Part shown: piece after piece, positions 1 through 9,774 of the stretch
Position numbering within the stretch: position 1 is the stretch's first letter
Layout: every line of letters begins with the position of its first letter
Source: Nocardioides cavernae
Lineage (GTDB): Bacteria; Actinomycetota; Actinomycetes; Propionibacteriales; Nocardioidaceae
Assembly (NCBI RefSeq): GCF_013410035.1
Contig: NZ_JACCBW010000005.1
Span: forward strand, 124,001-188,000
DNA length: 64,000 bases
Reading direction: 5' to 3'
Notes under the pieces: generated by a model
Told to the model about the DNA's origin: nothing
Databases searched by the model: none
What the model saw: only the letters and a program-made list of their open reading frames with translations
Program-made: the position numbers and the translations under genes

Positions 1-839
1 CGGAACGCGGAGTTGACCGTGGTCTCGATCTCGCGGTCCGGGAGTCCGGCGTACTGGGCTGCCGGCCCGAGCCAGCCCATGACGTCCGCGCGGCTCAGCC
101 CGTTCTCGACCAGCCGGCACGACGCCCAGAAGAGGGCACGGTTGCGGCCGCCCTCCGGCGTGAGCGCGACGGTTCGCGCCAGGGCGTCGGGGCGGCAACC
201 TGTGGCGGGCATGCCGGGCGGCGGGGGAGTCCGCGCCGGTCGCGGTGGCTCCAGGAACCGGCGAAGCGCGGCCGCATCGACGGGCCTCGCCGGGTGCGTG
301 GCGACGGCGATGACGTCGTACGACCGCTGGATGCCGTCAATCGTGACGCGCGACGGGGGAGCGATGACGTAGCCGCCGTCGCCGCGGAAGTCGATGTGCG
401 CCGTGGGAACTTGCCAGCTGCGCTGCTCCTGGCCGCGGACGTTCGGGTAGTAGGCGTGGAGCCCGCCAGAGGGTGTTCGTACCAGCCACGCCCACCCGTC
501 CCCGAAGCTCTGGCTTCGTGCTCGTTCGAAGGCGTCGAATCCGCTGGCGCCGGCGTGCACGTCGACATCGACGACAAGGACGCCAGTCGGTGCGCCCGTG
601 GGTAGGCCGATGTTCGCGTTGGGGGTGCGTTGCCACCAGGCGTGGACGACGCGGGCGACGGAGGTCGCGTCGTGGAAGCCGTTGGGCGTGAGCGGCTGCT
701 TGCCGCCCGGGACGCACGGGAAGACCGGGATCCCGAGGTTGGCGTAGCGCAGTGCGGCGGCCGCGAGCGTCGGCTCGTCAGCGACTCGCTGCATCGTCGA
801 CACCGACCACGTCGGAACCGGGTTGGTGGGGTCGAACAT
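1..839 (-). CDS. Bifunctional DNA primase/polymerase (Prim-Pol) protein, 3' part outside the window
   Basis: The minus-strand frame from ATG at 839 runs open to the window edge, giving about 279 residues. It reads as a Prim-Pol (archaeo-eukaryotic primase superfamily) N-terminal domain: residues around FPCVPGGKQPLTPNGFHDAT, then WWQRTPNANIGLPTG, then the metal-binding acidic motif VVDVDVHAG, and a later GDGGYVIAPPS segment. The family makes primers or copies DNA for plasmids, phages and integrative elements; here it is most simply the replication protein of the mobile element. An in-frame TGA lies seven codons before the ATG, so the start cannot be far upstream. The inverted CAGGTATCC repeats lie 20-98 bases upstream of the ATG, suggesting that the gene is controlled by, or acts at, that site. 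Whether a helicase domain follows cannot be seen. Family assignment is secure from the motifs; the exact role is inferred. Confidence 0.85.
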   Translation of the reverse strand, partial: MFDPTNPVPTWSVSTMQRVADEPTLAAAALRYANLGIPVFPCVPGGKQPLTPNGFHDATSVARVVHAWWQRTPNANIGLPTGAPTGVLVVDVDVHAGASGFDAFERARSQSFGDGWAWLVRTPSGGLHAYYPNVRGQEQRSWQVPTAHIDFRGDGGYVIAPPSRVTIDGIQRSYDVIAVATHPARPVDAAALRRFLEPPRPARTPPPPGMPATGCRPDALARTVALTPEGGRNRALFWASCRLVENGLSRADVMGWLGPAAQYAGLPDREIETTVNSAF

Positions 840-858
840 GCCCCAGACGATGCGCCGT

Positions 859-937
859 CAGGTATCCACGATTTCGGGATACCTGGACGGATCGGAGAGG
901 GGGATACCTGCGTTTGCGCAGGTCAGCAGGTATCCCC
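859..937. repeat. Iteron-like inverted repeats upstream of the Prim-Pol gene
   Basis: Four copies of CAGGTATCC occur within 79 bases, two in each orientation: 859-867 (+), 877-885 (-), 902-910 (-) and 927-935 (+). The first pair makes a perfect 9-bp inverted repeat with a 9-base spacer. The second pair extends to 11-bp perfect arms (900-910 and 927-937) with a 16-base spacer. Repeats of this kind next to a replication-protein gene are typical of replication origins or of operators for an element regulator. They end 20 bases before the Prim-Pol start codon. What protein binds them cannot be told from the sequence. Confidence 0.8.
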
Positions 938-1013
938 AAGTCGTTGTGATCAGCCCGGCGAGATGGGGTCTCTCACCCGGTTGCTGATGTCAGACGGGGC
1001 ACTGGCATGGGTG

Positions 1014-1052
1014 CGATTGGCGGTGGCGAGGGACGAGCGAATGGGCCAATCG
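1014..1052. repeat. 8-bp inverted repeat upstream of the dynamin operon
   Basis: CGATTGGC at 1014-1021 and its exact reverse complement GCCAATCG at 1045-1052 are separated by 23 bases. The pair lies just before the putative promoter element at 1062-1083 and could be an operator. The spacer is rather long for a transcription-terminator hairpin. The function is inference only. Confidence 0.45.
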
Positions 1053-1061
1053 GCTCAAATC

Positions 1062-1083
1062 TGTCGGGCCACGTCACTAACCT
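1062..1083 (+). promoter_or_regulatory. Putative promoter element of the dynamin-like operon (TGTCGG-n7-CACTAACCT)
   Basis: TGTCGG at 1062-1067 and CACTAACCT at 1075-1083 match a segment at 21974-21995 in 18 of 22 positions; a related shorter form lies at 28780-28794. TAACCT fits the actinobacterial -10 pattern TAnnnT. It lies about 50-58 bases before the probable start codons of the dynamin gene. No clear -35 hexamer is visible. Confidence 0.4.
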
Positions 1084-1140
1084 TGCTCTGATGGTTCTGT
1101 CAGCAGTCTCTGAGGCAGCCACGGGGTCGCCTTGGACACC

Positions 1141-4100
1141 ATGGCCGAGTGGGCGTCCCCACAGCGATCGCCGACGGTGGAAGCAGTGAACGCCGAGGCT
1201 CGCGACCACTTCGTCCGAGCTGATATCGACGGCGCGCAACGAACGCCGGAACCCGAGCCCGAGAGGGCAATGCGCGGAGCGGTCGAATCTGCGATTGCCG
1301 CAAGTGAGCACGAGGTTCGATACCTAAAGTCACAAATCGGCAGTGCCGAGGCTTCGCTCCGATCAGCATCCCAACGCGCCCAGGATGCCTTCAAGGGCGT
1401 TGAGCACGACGGCGCCGACTCCCTGAAGAAGGCATCGGTGGCCATCGCCAACCTGTTGCAGGGTGCGAGCAACGACATCCATAGCTATTTCGGCAGGTAC
1501 GAGGAAGTTCTCAAGACGTTCAACATCGCACTCTTCGGCAGGACAGGAGCAGGGAAGAGCAGCCTCATCTCCGCTCTCGCTGAGCTCGATGGCGGGAGAG
1601 TCTCCCGTGGTGAGAGCGACTGGACGGTGGATGTCACCCCTGTCGAGTGGAACTCCTGCCGGCTGTACGACACCCCCGGGATCAACGGCTGGGGTCGAAC
1701 CCGAAGCGTTGAGAACCTTGAGACGGCTGCTCGTCGTGCCGTCGAGGTGGCCGATGTGGTGCTCTTGTGCTTCGACACGCAGAGCCAGCAGGCCAGTGAG
1801 TTCTCGAAGGTCGCGGCTTGGGTTCAGGAGTTCTCGAAGCCTGCCGTCGCAGTCTTGAATGTGCGCAACTCAATGTGGCGACACCCTGCCCGGATGACAG
1901 TGGCGACCGGCCGGGCCAACGTGCAGAAGAGTGTTCGGGAACACGCCTCGAACATTCGCGACTCACTGGCTTCGATCGGCATGGACGCCGTCCCCGTGGT
2001 CGCAATCCAAACTAAGCGCGCCCTCGCCGCGAGGGCCAGGGACCCTTACCGGGGGCCGGATGAGGTGAACCACGGGCTCGCGCGCAAAGAGTTCGGGTTG
2101 GACTACTTGTACACCTGGTCGAATCTCGGCACTCTTCAAGACCTGATCTCCGCCCTGGTGAAGTCTGGTGGAAAGGAGTTGCGGGTCAACGGCCTTCGTG
2201 AGGGCGTGCGCTCTGTTTTCGATGGATGGCAAGAAGCACTCGGTCGCGAGGCCGCTGACATCCATGGACGCCTCTCCATCCTCGACGCTGCCATCGCGGA
2301 GGAGTTCGACGTCCTTGGCTACCCGGACGCCCTCGGTGACTCCCAATGGGTGTCCTTGGACGCACTGTCGGCTGTGGAGGACGCTCGTGGCGGTCCGTAC
2401 AAGTCCCGGAAGGTTGGCCGCTTCGAGCGCCACGCCAGCCAAGTGATTCGCAATGAGCTCGGCGCCTTGAAGGTGACGTCGCTCAAGGAAGCAAGCAACG
2501 CTGTGCGCGACACGTTCGACAAGAAGATCTCTCTTGGTCAAGAGGAATTCGTCAAGCGCGTCTTTGACGACACGTTGATCCAGGTCGCCTCAAAGAAGGC
2601 TGCTCACCGCTCGGCGGCCTTTCTCGCGCGGGAGCTTGAGATGACCGCGACCGAGGCGGCCGCTGACTTCGAATTCGAGCAGCGGCTCTTCAAGGTGGAC
2701 GGAAAGGCTGGCAAGGTCGGCGACCGGGTCGGGATTGCGGCACGCTTCCTTGGAGTCGCCGGTGGAGCCGTCGGAGCCGGGATGGCCATCGCCATCGCCG
2801 CCAACTGGTGGAACCCGATCGGATGGGTCGGTGCGGCCGCTCTGGTTATTACTGGTGTGGTCTCAACCGTGCTGGCCTGGTTCGGTAAGAAGCGGCAAGC
2901 GAACGCGGAGAAGAAGAGGTTGCGCGCTCGCAAGGAGGCTCTCGGAAGCGCCCGGCTGAGCGTGACCAAGGCATACCGCCAGTTGGAGGAGAGCTTGGCC
3001 CAGTCGTTCTTGGATGAGGCGCGGAAGTCGCGGGCGCCTGCCGTGCAGAGAAAGCTGGCTGACTACCTTGCGGTTTCCACCGCCCAAGGTGCCATCGTCC
3101 GGGCCGCGGAAGAGATCCGGCAGCGGGCACAAGAGATGGACCGGGCAGGTTCCCCGGCTTCCGTGATGCGCGATGCGCTCAAGCACCTTGAGGCCGCGAG
3201 CGATGGATCCGTGGGGGCGAATGCGATTCTCCTTGGAGAGGATTGGATCCAGGTGGGCGGCGAGCGTATCGATGTGCCGGTTGTCCATCACGATGAACTG
3301 CGCGCGCTGGCCGACCAGGACACCAAGCACTTGGTGAGAGCGGTGACCGCTACCAGCCACTTGGTCGCCCCCGAGGAGTTCACTCGATGGCTCGAAGGCT
3401 TCACAGCGTTGGCCGAGCGAAGCCCAGAGGTCAAACAGGCCCAGCACACAACACGTCAGATGCTGGACAAGCCACCGCGTGTCGTTCTCTTCGGCGACTA
3501 CAACACTGGCAAGTCATCGCTGATCAAGAGACTCCTCGCGGAGGTCGACACCCCGACGCCAAAGAGTCTTCGCGTGGCGGGCAAGCCGACTACGGTCAAA
3601 GACACGGCGTACAAGTGGCACGACGTGGATCTAGTCGATTCACCTGGCCTCCAGTCCCTCAATCTGGAACATGACTTCAAGGCCAGGAGGTCGGTTTCGG
3701 GAGCTTCCATCGCCATTGTGGTCGTGAATGTCAACCTGGTGATTGGCGACGACTCAGCTCTCAAGGGATTCTTGGTAGGGACGGACGTCACCCGGGCCAA
3801 GCAGAGGAACACCATCTTCGTCATTGGCAGGGCCGACGAGCTCGGCGTCGACCCGCTGGGCAGTCCCACGCAGTTCATGCGCCTGCGCAGCCAGAAGGAG
3901 TCTGAGCTCCGCGCCCTGCTTGCGCGTTGGGGCGTGGACGACATTCCAATCCACACGCTGTCCGCTGACCCGTACGGGACCGTGGGTGATCTCCCTGCAT
4001 CGGGGCCCGCGAGCTATGAGCCTCTGCATCGACAGTGGGATGGCATCGCACCGCTCATCTCGGCACTTGAGCGCGCCAGCGAGGAACGAGAGCTGCTCGC

Positions 4101-5055
4101 GCAGGTTGGTGCTGTGGATCTTGCTGTCGATGGGCTGCTCGCCGCCAGGCAAGCCCTACTCGGGGACCTGGACGACCTGAACAACACCGGGGCCGAAGAG
4201 TCGTCGATCCTGAATGCAATCCGGCGTGGTATCCGATCGGGGGAAGTCCTTCATAGCTCACTAGTCGCCGACGTCAGGTCGATGACTCGATCGCACGCAG
4301 AAAGAGCTGCAACTGAGGCCATGTCTGCGCCCCAGGAGCAGTTGGAAGCGGCCGCCAAGGCAGCAGCCGAGTGGTGGGTAGACCCCGAGTTCCAGGCTGA
4401 CGCTGCGGCCTTCTACGACGACGCCCAGAAGAAGATCGCAGCGTGGAGCGATGAGACCGAGTCCGACGTCTCCAGGAGTCTCCGATGGAACAACAGGCGC
4501 AGCAGGCGCAAGGGTCCTGACGTGCTCCGGAGGGCCAACCGGGTCAAAGACGGTGTGAAGTACGGGCGGGGTGTCAACAATGCCGCCAAGGCGGTCGCAA
4601 ACATCTTCAAGGAGCGCGACGCGCTGTACGCCGCCGTGAAGAGGTTCACGGACATCAAATTCAAGCCGTGGGGTGCAACCAAGGCAGCCGCAAAGGTTGC
4701 GAAGGTGGGTGCGGTTCTCGCCGTCGTTGGAGTCGTTCTCGACATCGGAGCTTTCGTCTCGGATCAGGTCGCCGCCGGCAAGCGCGAGGAAGCCCGGAAG
4801 CGACTCGCAGACGCCATCGACGAGACGATTGACCAAGTCGAGAAGATGCTCCTAGTCGGAGACAAGAAGAATCAAGGTCCCGGAAGGGTTCTGGATGACG
4901 CCTTGATCCGTCTTGCCGACTTGAGCGACCAAAGCTCTGCGCGGCAAATCGACATCGAAGCCTTAATTCACGAGAAGCAAGAGCTCGTGAAAGCAATCGA
5001 GGAGCTCCTGGGTGAGAATTCCTTTGGAAAGCGGAAGGTCGGACGCAATGTCTGA
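1141..5055 (+). CDS. Two-headed dynamin-like GTPase
   Basis: A very large P-loop GTPase of about 1300 residues with two GTPase heads. Numbering from the TTG at 1132, head 1 has GRTGAGKSS at about 136-144 and DTPG at 180-183. Head 2 has GDYNTGKSS at about 788-796, DSPG at 836-839 and GRADEL at 899-904 in place of NKxD. Between the heads, about 540-585 is strongly hydrophobic with a central Trp-Trp-Asn-Pro break, fitting a membrane-inserting hairpin; a second hydrophobic stretch lies near 1190-1212. The rest is mostly charged helix. This layout fits bacterial dynamin-like proteins, which remodel or guard membranes, some of them in phage defence. The start may be ATG 1141 or TTG 1132; neither has a strong ribosome site. 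The gene overlaps the next one by eight bases. Fold and class are well supported; the defence role is inferred from context. Confidence 0.8.
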   Translation: MAEWASPQRSPTVEAVNAEARDHFVRADIDGAQRTPEPEPERAMRGAVESAIAASEHEVRYLKSQIGSAEASLRSASQRAQDAFKGVEHDGADSLKKASVAIANLLQGASNDIHSYFGRYEEVLKTFNIALFGRTGAGKSSLISALAELDGGRVSRGESDWTVDVTPVEWNSCRLYDTPGINGWGRTRSVENLETAARRAVEVADVVLLCFDTQSQQASEFSKVAAWVQEFSKPAVAVLNVRNSMWRHPARMTVATGRANVQKSVREHASNIRDSLASIGMDAVPVVAIQTKRALAARARDPYRGPDEVNHGLARKEFGLDYLYTWSNLGTLQDLISALVKSGGKELRVNGLREGVRSVFDGWQEALGREAADIHGRLSILDAAIAEEFDVLGYPDALGDSQWVSLDALSAVEDARGGPYKSRKVGRFERHASQVIRNELGALKVTSLKEASNAVRDTFDKKISLGQEEFVKRVFDDTLIQVASKKAAHRSAAFLARELEMTATEAAADFEFEQRLFKVDGKAGKVGDRVGIAARFLGVAGGAVGAGMAIAIAANWWNPIGWVGAAALVITGVVSTVLAWFGKKRQANAEKKRLRARKEALGSARLSVTKAYRQLEESLAQSFLDEARKSRAPAVQRKLADYLAVSTAQGAIVRAAEEIRQRAQEMDRAGSPASVMRDALKHLEAASDGSVGANAILLGEDWIQVGGERIDVPVVHHDELRALADQDTKHLVRAVTATSHLVAPEEFTRWLEGFTALAERSPEVKQAQHTTRQMLDKPPRVVLFGDYNTGKSSLIKRLLAEVDTPTPKSLRVAGKPTTVKDTAYKWHDVDLVDSPGLQSLNLEHDFKARRSVSGASIAIVVVNVNLVIGDDSALKGFLVGTDVTRAKQRNTIFVIGRADELGVDPLGSPTQFMRLRSQKESELRALLARWGVDDIPIHTLSADPYGTVGDLPASGPASYEPLHRQWDGIAPLISALERASEERELLAQVGAVDLAVDGLLAARQALLGDLDDLNNTGAEESSILNAIRRGIRSGEVLHSSLVADVRSMTRSHAERAATEAMSAPQEQLEAAAKAAAEWWVDPEFQADAAAFYDDAQKKIAAWSDETESDVSRSLRWNNRRSRRKGPDVLRRANRVKDGVKYGRGVNNAAKAVANIFKERDALYAAVKRFTDIKFKPWGATKAAAKVAKVGAVLAVVGVVLDIGAFVSDQVAAGKREEARKRLADAIDETIDQVEKMLLVGDKKNQGPGRVLDDALIRLADLSDQSSARQIDIEALIHEKQELVKAIEELLGENSFGKRKVGRNV

Positions 5056-6706
5056 AGATGTGACACTGGTGGACAGAGCGCAGGGGTGGCTAGCTGCGTA
5101 CGGGAACGCCCACGATGTGGCTGCGGCGCGTGACGCATGGGAGTCGTTCGACGCCAGTCCTACAACTGCCACCGTCTTCGGCGCTTACGACTCTGGAAAG
5201 TCATCTCTGCTCCGAAGACTTCTAGTGGATGCGGACATCCCCGTTCCCAAGTGGCTGACAATCAGTGCAAGGCACGAGACCTTCGCGGCCTCCGAGATCG
5301 CGTATCGAGACGTCCTCCTCAGAGACACTCCCGGTGTCTCCCCAGGGAGTACGGACGCCAGGGGTGAAAGCAACACGGCCACAGCCCTCGAAGCCATTAG
5401 GACCACCGATGTTCTAGTTGTGGTCGTGACATCGCAGTTGCTCACAGGCGAGCGCGCGTTGGTGGCGAACGCCCTCGACCTCCCCTGGAGCGACGGCGCA
5501 CTCTGGTTTGTCATCTCGCGCTTCGACGAAGCCGGCGTAGATCCAGAGGGCGACCGGGACGGCTACCGCGAGTTGGCGGCGAGCAAGCGGCGCGAGTTGG
5601 CGGAGGAGTTGGAACGCACCCTGGGCAGGGACCTAAAGGCGCGAGTATTCGTCGCCTCGCCGGACCCGTACGGCATCGTGGGAGCGAACCAGGATGCGGA
5701 CCCTGCGGTCTGGGACCCATTCCGCGAATGGGATGGGCTCGAGGAGATTGCCACGCAACTCGCAGCGCTCCCACTATCGGCAGGGTCGTTGCGCGCTGCA
5801 GCCGCCGAACGATTCTGGATCGGCGAGGTTCGGAAACAACTCGCAACGGTGGACGCTCAGGAAGCCGAAGTTGAGAGCGTCGCGAGGACCACAAGCGACT
5901 TGGCTGCCCGAGTCGACCAGCTAAGCACGCGACTAGACGAACTTCGCGTTGGGGCGCGCAACGACCTGATGACCGCCGTTGGTGGTGTGGTCGACCAAGC
6001 GATGACGTCTTCTGTGCTCACCGAGGAGGGCCTCAAGAACAGACTCATCGAGGCCCTCGAACTGTGGTTGGAGCGGCAGGGAGCTGAGTTGGCTTCCCTG
6101 GCGCAAGACATGGAGGACCAACTCGAGCAGCAGGTCGCCAGGCCCAGTTGGCAAGGTCTGAAGCGACTGATCGAGCAAATCTCGGTGCACCTTCCGACCG
6201 ACGAATCGGCTAGCGACGGCGACGTCATCAAGATCGGCGCCTACAAGAAGCCGCTCCTTGATCTCAATAAGGACCTTGCGAAGACGACAGCCGATCTCAA
6301 GGCCGTCTTCGAATCCAAGGCGAAGGGAACGAAGCAAGCAGCTGTCGCGGCAGCCGAGACCGGGGCCGAGACGGTGTCCAGAGTCGGAAAGTTCTTCAAG
6401 GGCGTCGACGCTGCGACCAAGGTCGTCCCGTTCGCGCTCGATGCGCTAGACCTCATTAGCCAGATCAACAACGACGCGAAGGCAGCCGAAGCGAAGGTCC
6501 AGAGGCGAGCCGCGATCGACGAGCAACTCGAAGCCATCAAGAGCCGCGCAGTTGATGAGAACTACGGTGCTTTTCGAGCCGAGTGCAACGAGTTGGCGAC
6601 CGTCCTCTCGGAGTTAAAGGCGGGCATTGACGCGGTCGCGAGGTCGCTTGACGAGCGGCGGGAGTTTTGCGATTCCGCACGCCAGGAGGCTTCGACTCTC
6701 CTCTAG
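5048..6706 (+). CDS. Dynamin-like GTPase, partner of the upstream two-headed protein
   Basis: 552 residues from ATG 5048, which lies inside the last codons of the previous gene (ATGTCTGA), so the two are probably translationally coupled. A GTPase domain sits at the N-terminus: GAYDSGKSS at about 45-53, DTPG at about 93-96 and SRFDEAG at about 157-163 as the NKxD equivalent. Long charged helical regions follow, and near residue 460 there is a hydrophobic patch (VVPFALDALDLI) that could touch membrane. The GTPase region resembles the second head of the upstream protein (similar GKSSLxxRLLxxxDxPxPK run), so the two probably arose by duplication. Two-gene dynamin-like loci such as Eleos (LeoA/LeoBC) are known in phage defence; this pair may be a variant, but the match is by architecture only. 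It converges on the next gene with 54 bases between. Confidence 0.78.
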   Translation: MSEDVTLVDRAQGWLAAYGNAHDVAAARDAWESFDASPTTATVFGAYDSGKSSLLRRLLVDADIPVPKWLTISARHETFAASEIAYRDVLLRDTPGVSPGSTDARGESNTATALEAIRTTDVLVVVVTSQLLTGERALVANALDLPWSDGALWFVISRFDEAGVDPEGDRDGYRELAASKRRELAEELERTLGRDLKARVFVASPDPYGIVGANQDADPAVWDPFREWDGLEEIATQLAALPLSAGSLRAAAAERFWIGEVRKQLATVDAQEAEVESVARTTSDLAARVDQLSTRLDELRVGARNDLMTAVGGVVDQAMTSSVLTEEGLKNRLIEALELWLERQGAELASLAQDMEDQLEQQVARPSWQGLKRLIEQISVHLPTDESASDGDVIKIGAYKKPLLDLNKDLAKTTADLKAVFESKAKGTKQAAVAAAETGAETVSRVGKFFKGVDAATKVVPFALDALDLISQINNDAKAAEAKVQRRAAIDEQLEAIKSRAVDENYGAFRAECNELATVLSELKAGIDAVARSLDERREFCDSARQEASTLL

Positions 6707-6760
6707 CGGCGCTTGGGTGCCAACGACGTGGCGGTGGCTATGGCATCCGAGTTGGCCGAT

Positions 6761-9700
6761 TCATCCGGTCGGTCGCTGGCGTGTCTCGGACCGAGGCACA
6801 TGGTCGGTGAGCTCTGCCGTGCGGGGCGGAGTCTGGATCGGGCCAAGGTCGTCGTCGCTGCGGTTGAAGACCTTGTTCCGTAGCCGTCCGTCAGCTCCCT
6901 CAACATCCCCCAAGGCTCGGTCGACCGCGACGCGGTCGAGGTTTGCAACCTCGTCGTACGGCGACGCGGCGAGGGTGACGCTGGACGCGAAGTCGGCAAG
7001 GCCGAGGTCGCCGAGGGCCAGTGCATGGGTGGTGACGATGTGGCCGACATCGACGATCGCGGCGGTCATGATGTGGTCGAGTCGGTCGCCCTCAAGAAGC
7101 CATCCCCACCCGTCTTTGCGGAGGTCGGTGAACGGCTCGCCGCTGACGAGGTGCAGCGCCGCGATGAGGTCTGCCATCCCCTCGGCACCGCGGCTCTGGC
7201 CGCGCGCGCGGAGGCGCCTGAACAGGTCGAGATCGCAGAGAACCCCGTCGAGGGCGTACGTCGCCGGGACGCCGTCCTGATGGGTCTGCTGAGCGCGGGG
7301 GAGGAAGGGCTTGCCAGCCCGGTTCTGCCCGAGCCACTTCCGGATGATGCTCAGGTCGGACCGCGCCTTCTGAGGACGGATGGAGAGGTCCTCGGCGAGC
7401 TTCTCGGCGGTGACCCCGTTCGGGTGGAGCGCGAGGTAGGCGAGGAACTCGACGTAGTAGGGCCGGCGGTGGGCCGTGGCTGTCGCGTCGCCCAGAGTCC
7501 TGACCGTGACCGGACCCAGCAAGGTCACCTTCGGGGCCACGGGAACCGGGGAATCCCAGCGGGCGAGGTCCTCGTCGAGGTCCGGATCGGAGGCATGAAT
7601 GGCCTCGGCGGCTTCCGGAGACGCGTTGGGGGCGAGAGTCTCGACGTCATCGACGGTCGTCGCTGCGCGGTCGGCATACACGTGGGTGTCGAGCGGCAGA
7701 AGTGATGCGGAGCCCGCTGGCTGGTCCTCTGGGCGCGGTTCCGTCAGTTCGTCGACGAGCGCACCCGCGCAATTCGTCACGGTCCGTTCGTCGACAGCAC
7801 GGGGGACCGGCACCACCTCGGCCTCCGTGGTGAGATCGATCAGCGCGGCACACGCCTCCGCCTCGGCGGCAGTCAGCCCCGCGGAAGCGAGATCCAGGTC
7901 AAGAGAAGGAATCCGCAGACGGCCATCGGCGCTCAGGTGGAGGTCGACGAACGGCGGGCACGGTTCTCCTCCGACGCTGACCAGAGCTAGGCCGGAGCGT
8001 CCCGAGAAGCCAACGAGGGCCCCGGCCAAGTGCGTCAGGTCCGGACCGCTGTCGCCGCCCGCGATGACCGCGGCGTGAAACTCGTCTGGTTCGCCGGTCG
8101 GGCTGGCGGTCGCGAGGTGGTCGGCCAGAGCGCGAAGGAACGTGTCATCTCCGGGGTCGTGGACGTGGACGAAGTCGCGATTGATGGAGGTCAGTTCTCC
8201 GCCGATTCCCAGTGCCTCGATGTGCACCGGAGAGGCCCAAGGGTTGACGACCAACTCTGCCATGAGATGGCGAGCCAGCGCCGCGTTGCGGTCGCTGTGC
8301 CCGGTCAGCGCCAAGGCGCGAAGCTCCTCGAGATTGAGCAGAACGAGTGATCCGTTGTTGGCCTGCCCGACGCTGACCAGCATCGGGTACGGCGACAGTC
8401 CGTCCGGGGGTGGAGTCGGGACCGCCTCGACAGGGATGTGCCATGCAGCGCCTTCTCCAGTCCATGGCTTGGGGAGTTCAGCCGGCTCCGCCAGTGTCAG
8501 CACGATCCGGCTCGCAGAGAGTCGGACGGAGACCAGGCGAGGTGCAGATTCAAGGCCTCGAAGGGCCGCATCGAGTTCTTCGATCGGGTGGGCGGTAACG
8601 GCTCCGGACACCTGAACGGACTTCTCGACTGCGAGCAGGTCGTCCGGCGGCGGCGCGATGATCATGCCGGGCCGGCGATAGCGCAGCTGTGTCCGCCGAT
8701 GCTGTCGGAGCACCAGCCAGAGCGACCCGGCCAGGAGTGCTCCCGCGCCGGCCAGTCCAGGGAGCAGCCACGTCGGGGTGATGTCGTCCTCGGCAGGCTC
8801 GGGGGAAGCCTGGTCGGGTTCGGGGTCGGATGCTTCGGGAGCGGGCGGAGTACCACTGTCGGTGGGTGGAGTCGTCTCCTGCCCTCGTGGGTCCTGAGCA
8901 TGCTTCGGCTTGTGCGGCTCGGCCGGATCTGACTCTCCAGGGATGGTTAGTTTCCAGCCGGGGAAGATGAGATCCGGGTCGGAGAGGTGGGCGCCGTTCG
9001 GCTGAACAGTGTCGCGCGATGCTCGGAAGATCGACGGGTAGGCATCAGCGTCGCCCAGTTGGTCCTCGGCGATCTCGGAGAGGGTGTCACCGTGCTGGAC
9101 GACGTACGAGCCGCCCGAAGAGTCATCCGCGACGGGGACCTTGAGCACGGTTCCGGGCAGCAGGAAGTCGGGACGCCCATCGAGGACGGCCTCGTTGAGG
9201 GCAAGAGCTCTACGTACCGCGTGCCGTCGCCGAGTCGTTCTTCGGCGATCTTCCAGAGGCTGTCGCCGCGCTTGACCGTGTAGTGCTCGGTCTGCGGCTG
9301 GACCGTCTGCACGTGCTCGTCTGCTCGCGGTTCTGGTGGCGCATCCAGAGCAACTGCTACCTGCGGCTCGTCCGGCAGCGGCGCGGCAACCGCCGCATGC
9401 GCCCGAGGCTGGGGCAGCACGGTGCTGACCGTTGGGACTGCGACGAACAGCAGCGCCGCGGCCGCGACCAAGCAGTCGGCGGCCAGCTGAGGAACCGCGA
9501 GACCTGGGAGGCGCGGCGTACGGATGCCGCGAGCCTGCGACACGATCGAGGTGAGGAGTTGGCAGGTGAAGACGGCCCACGCGATCCAGCAGATAGCGGT
9601 GATGACCTGGAGGGCGAGCGTGCCGTCGTCCTGAGCAGTCAGCCTCGACCACGTGAACGCGCTCGGGTCGGGGAGCGCGTCGATGGAGATGAGCACGACG

Positions 9701-9774
9701 GGCACCCCGACCACGAAGGCGACGAGCGTGAGGGTGGCCAGGAGGCCGCGCAGCCTGGAGCCGGTCCTGTTCAT
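6761..9774 (-). pseudogene. LysM - transmembrane - BTAD-domain protein, interrupted by a -1 frameshift near 9207
   Basis: The N-terminal part, from ATG 9774, has transmembrane segments and a LysM motif ([20 protein letters not shown]). After about GTRYVE the frame is lost, and the sense sequence continues one frame over ([20 protein letters not shown]), followed by a second LysM ([19 protein letters not shown]), a transmembrane helix, a long middle region and a C-terminal bacterial transcriptional activator (BTAD) domain, ending at 6761. One missing base at about 9203-9212 restores a protein of about 1000 residues with the usual LysM spacing. Such LysM-BTAD proteins commonly close actinobacterial Tad-like gene clusters; they may tie cell-wall binding to assembly or regulation. 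ATGA overlap couples the gene to the one before it. It is either a broken gene, a base-call error, or less likely a programmed shift; no slippery heptamer is evident. Confidence 0.8.

Noticed and set aside
9203..9212. Programmed -1 frameshift in the LysM-BTAD gene
   Set aside because: No slippery heptamer of the X XXY YYZ type is seen. Five other single-base breaks nearby make decay or base-call error more likely.
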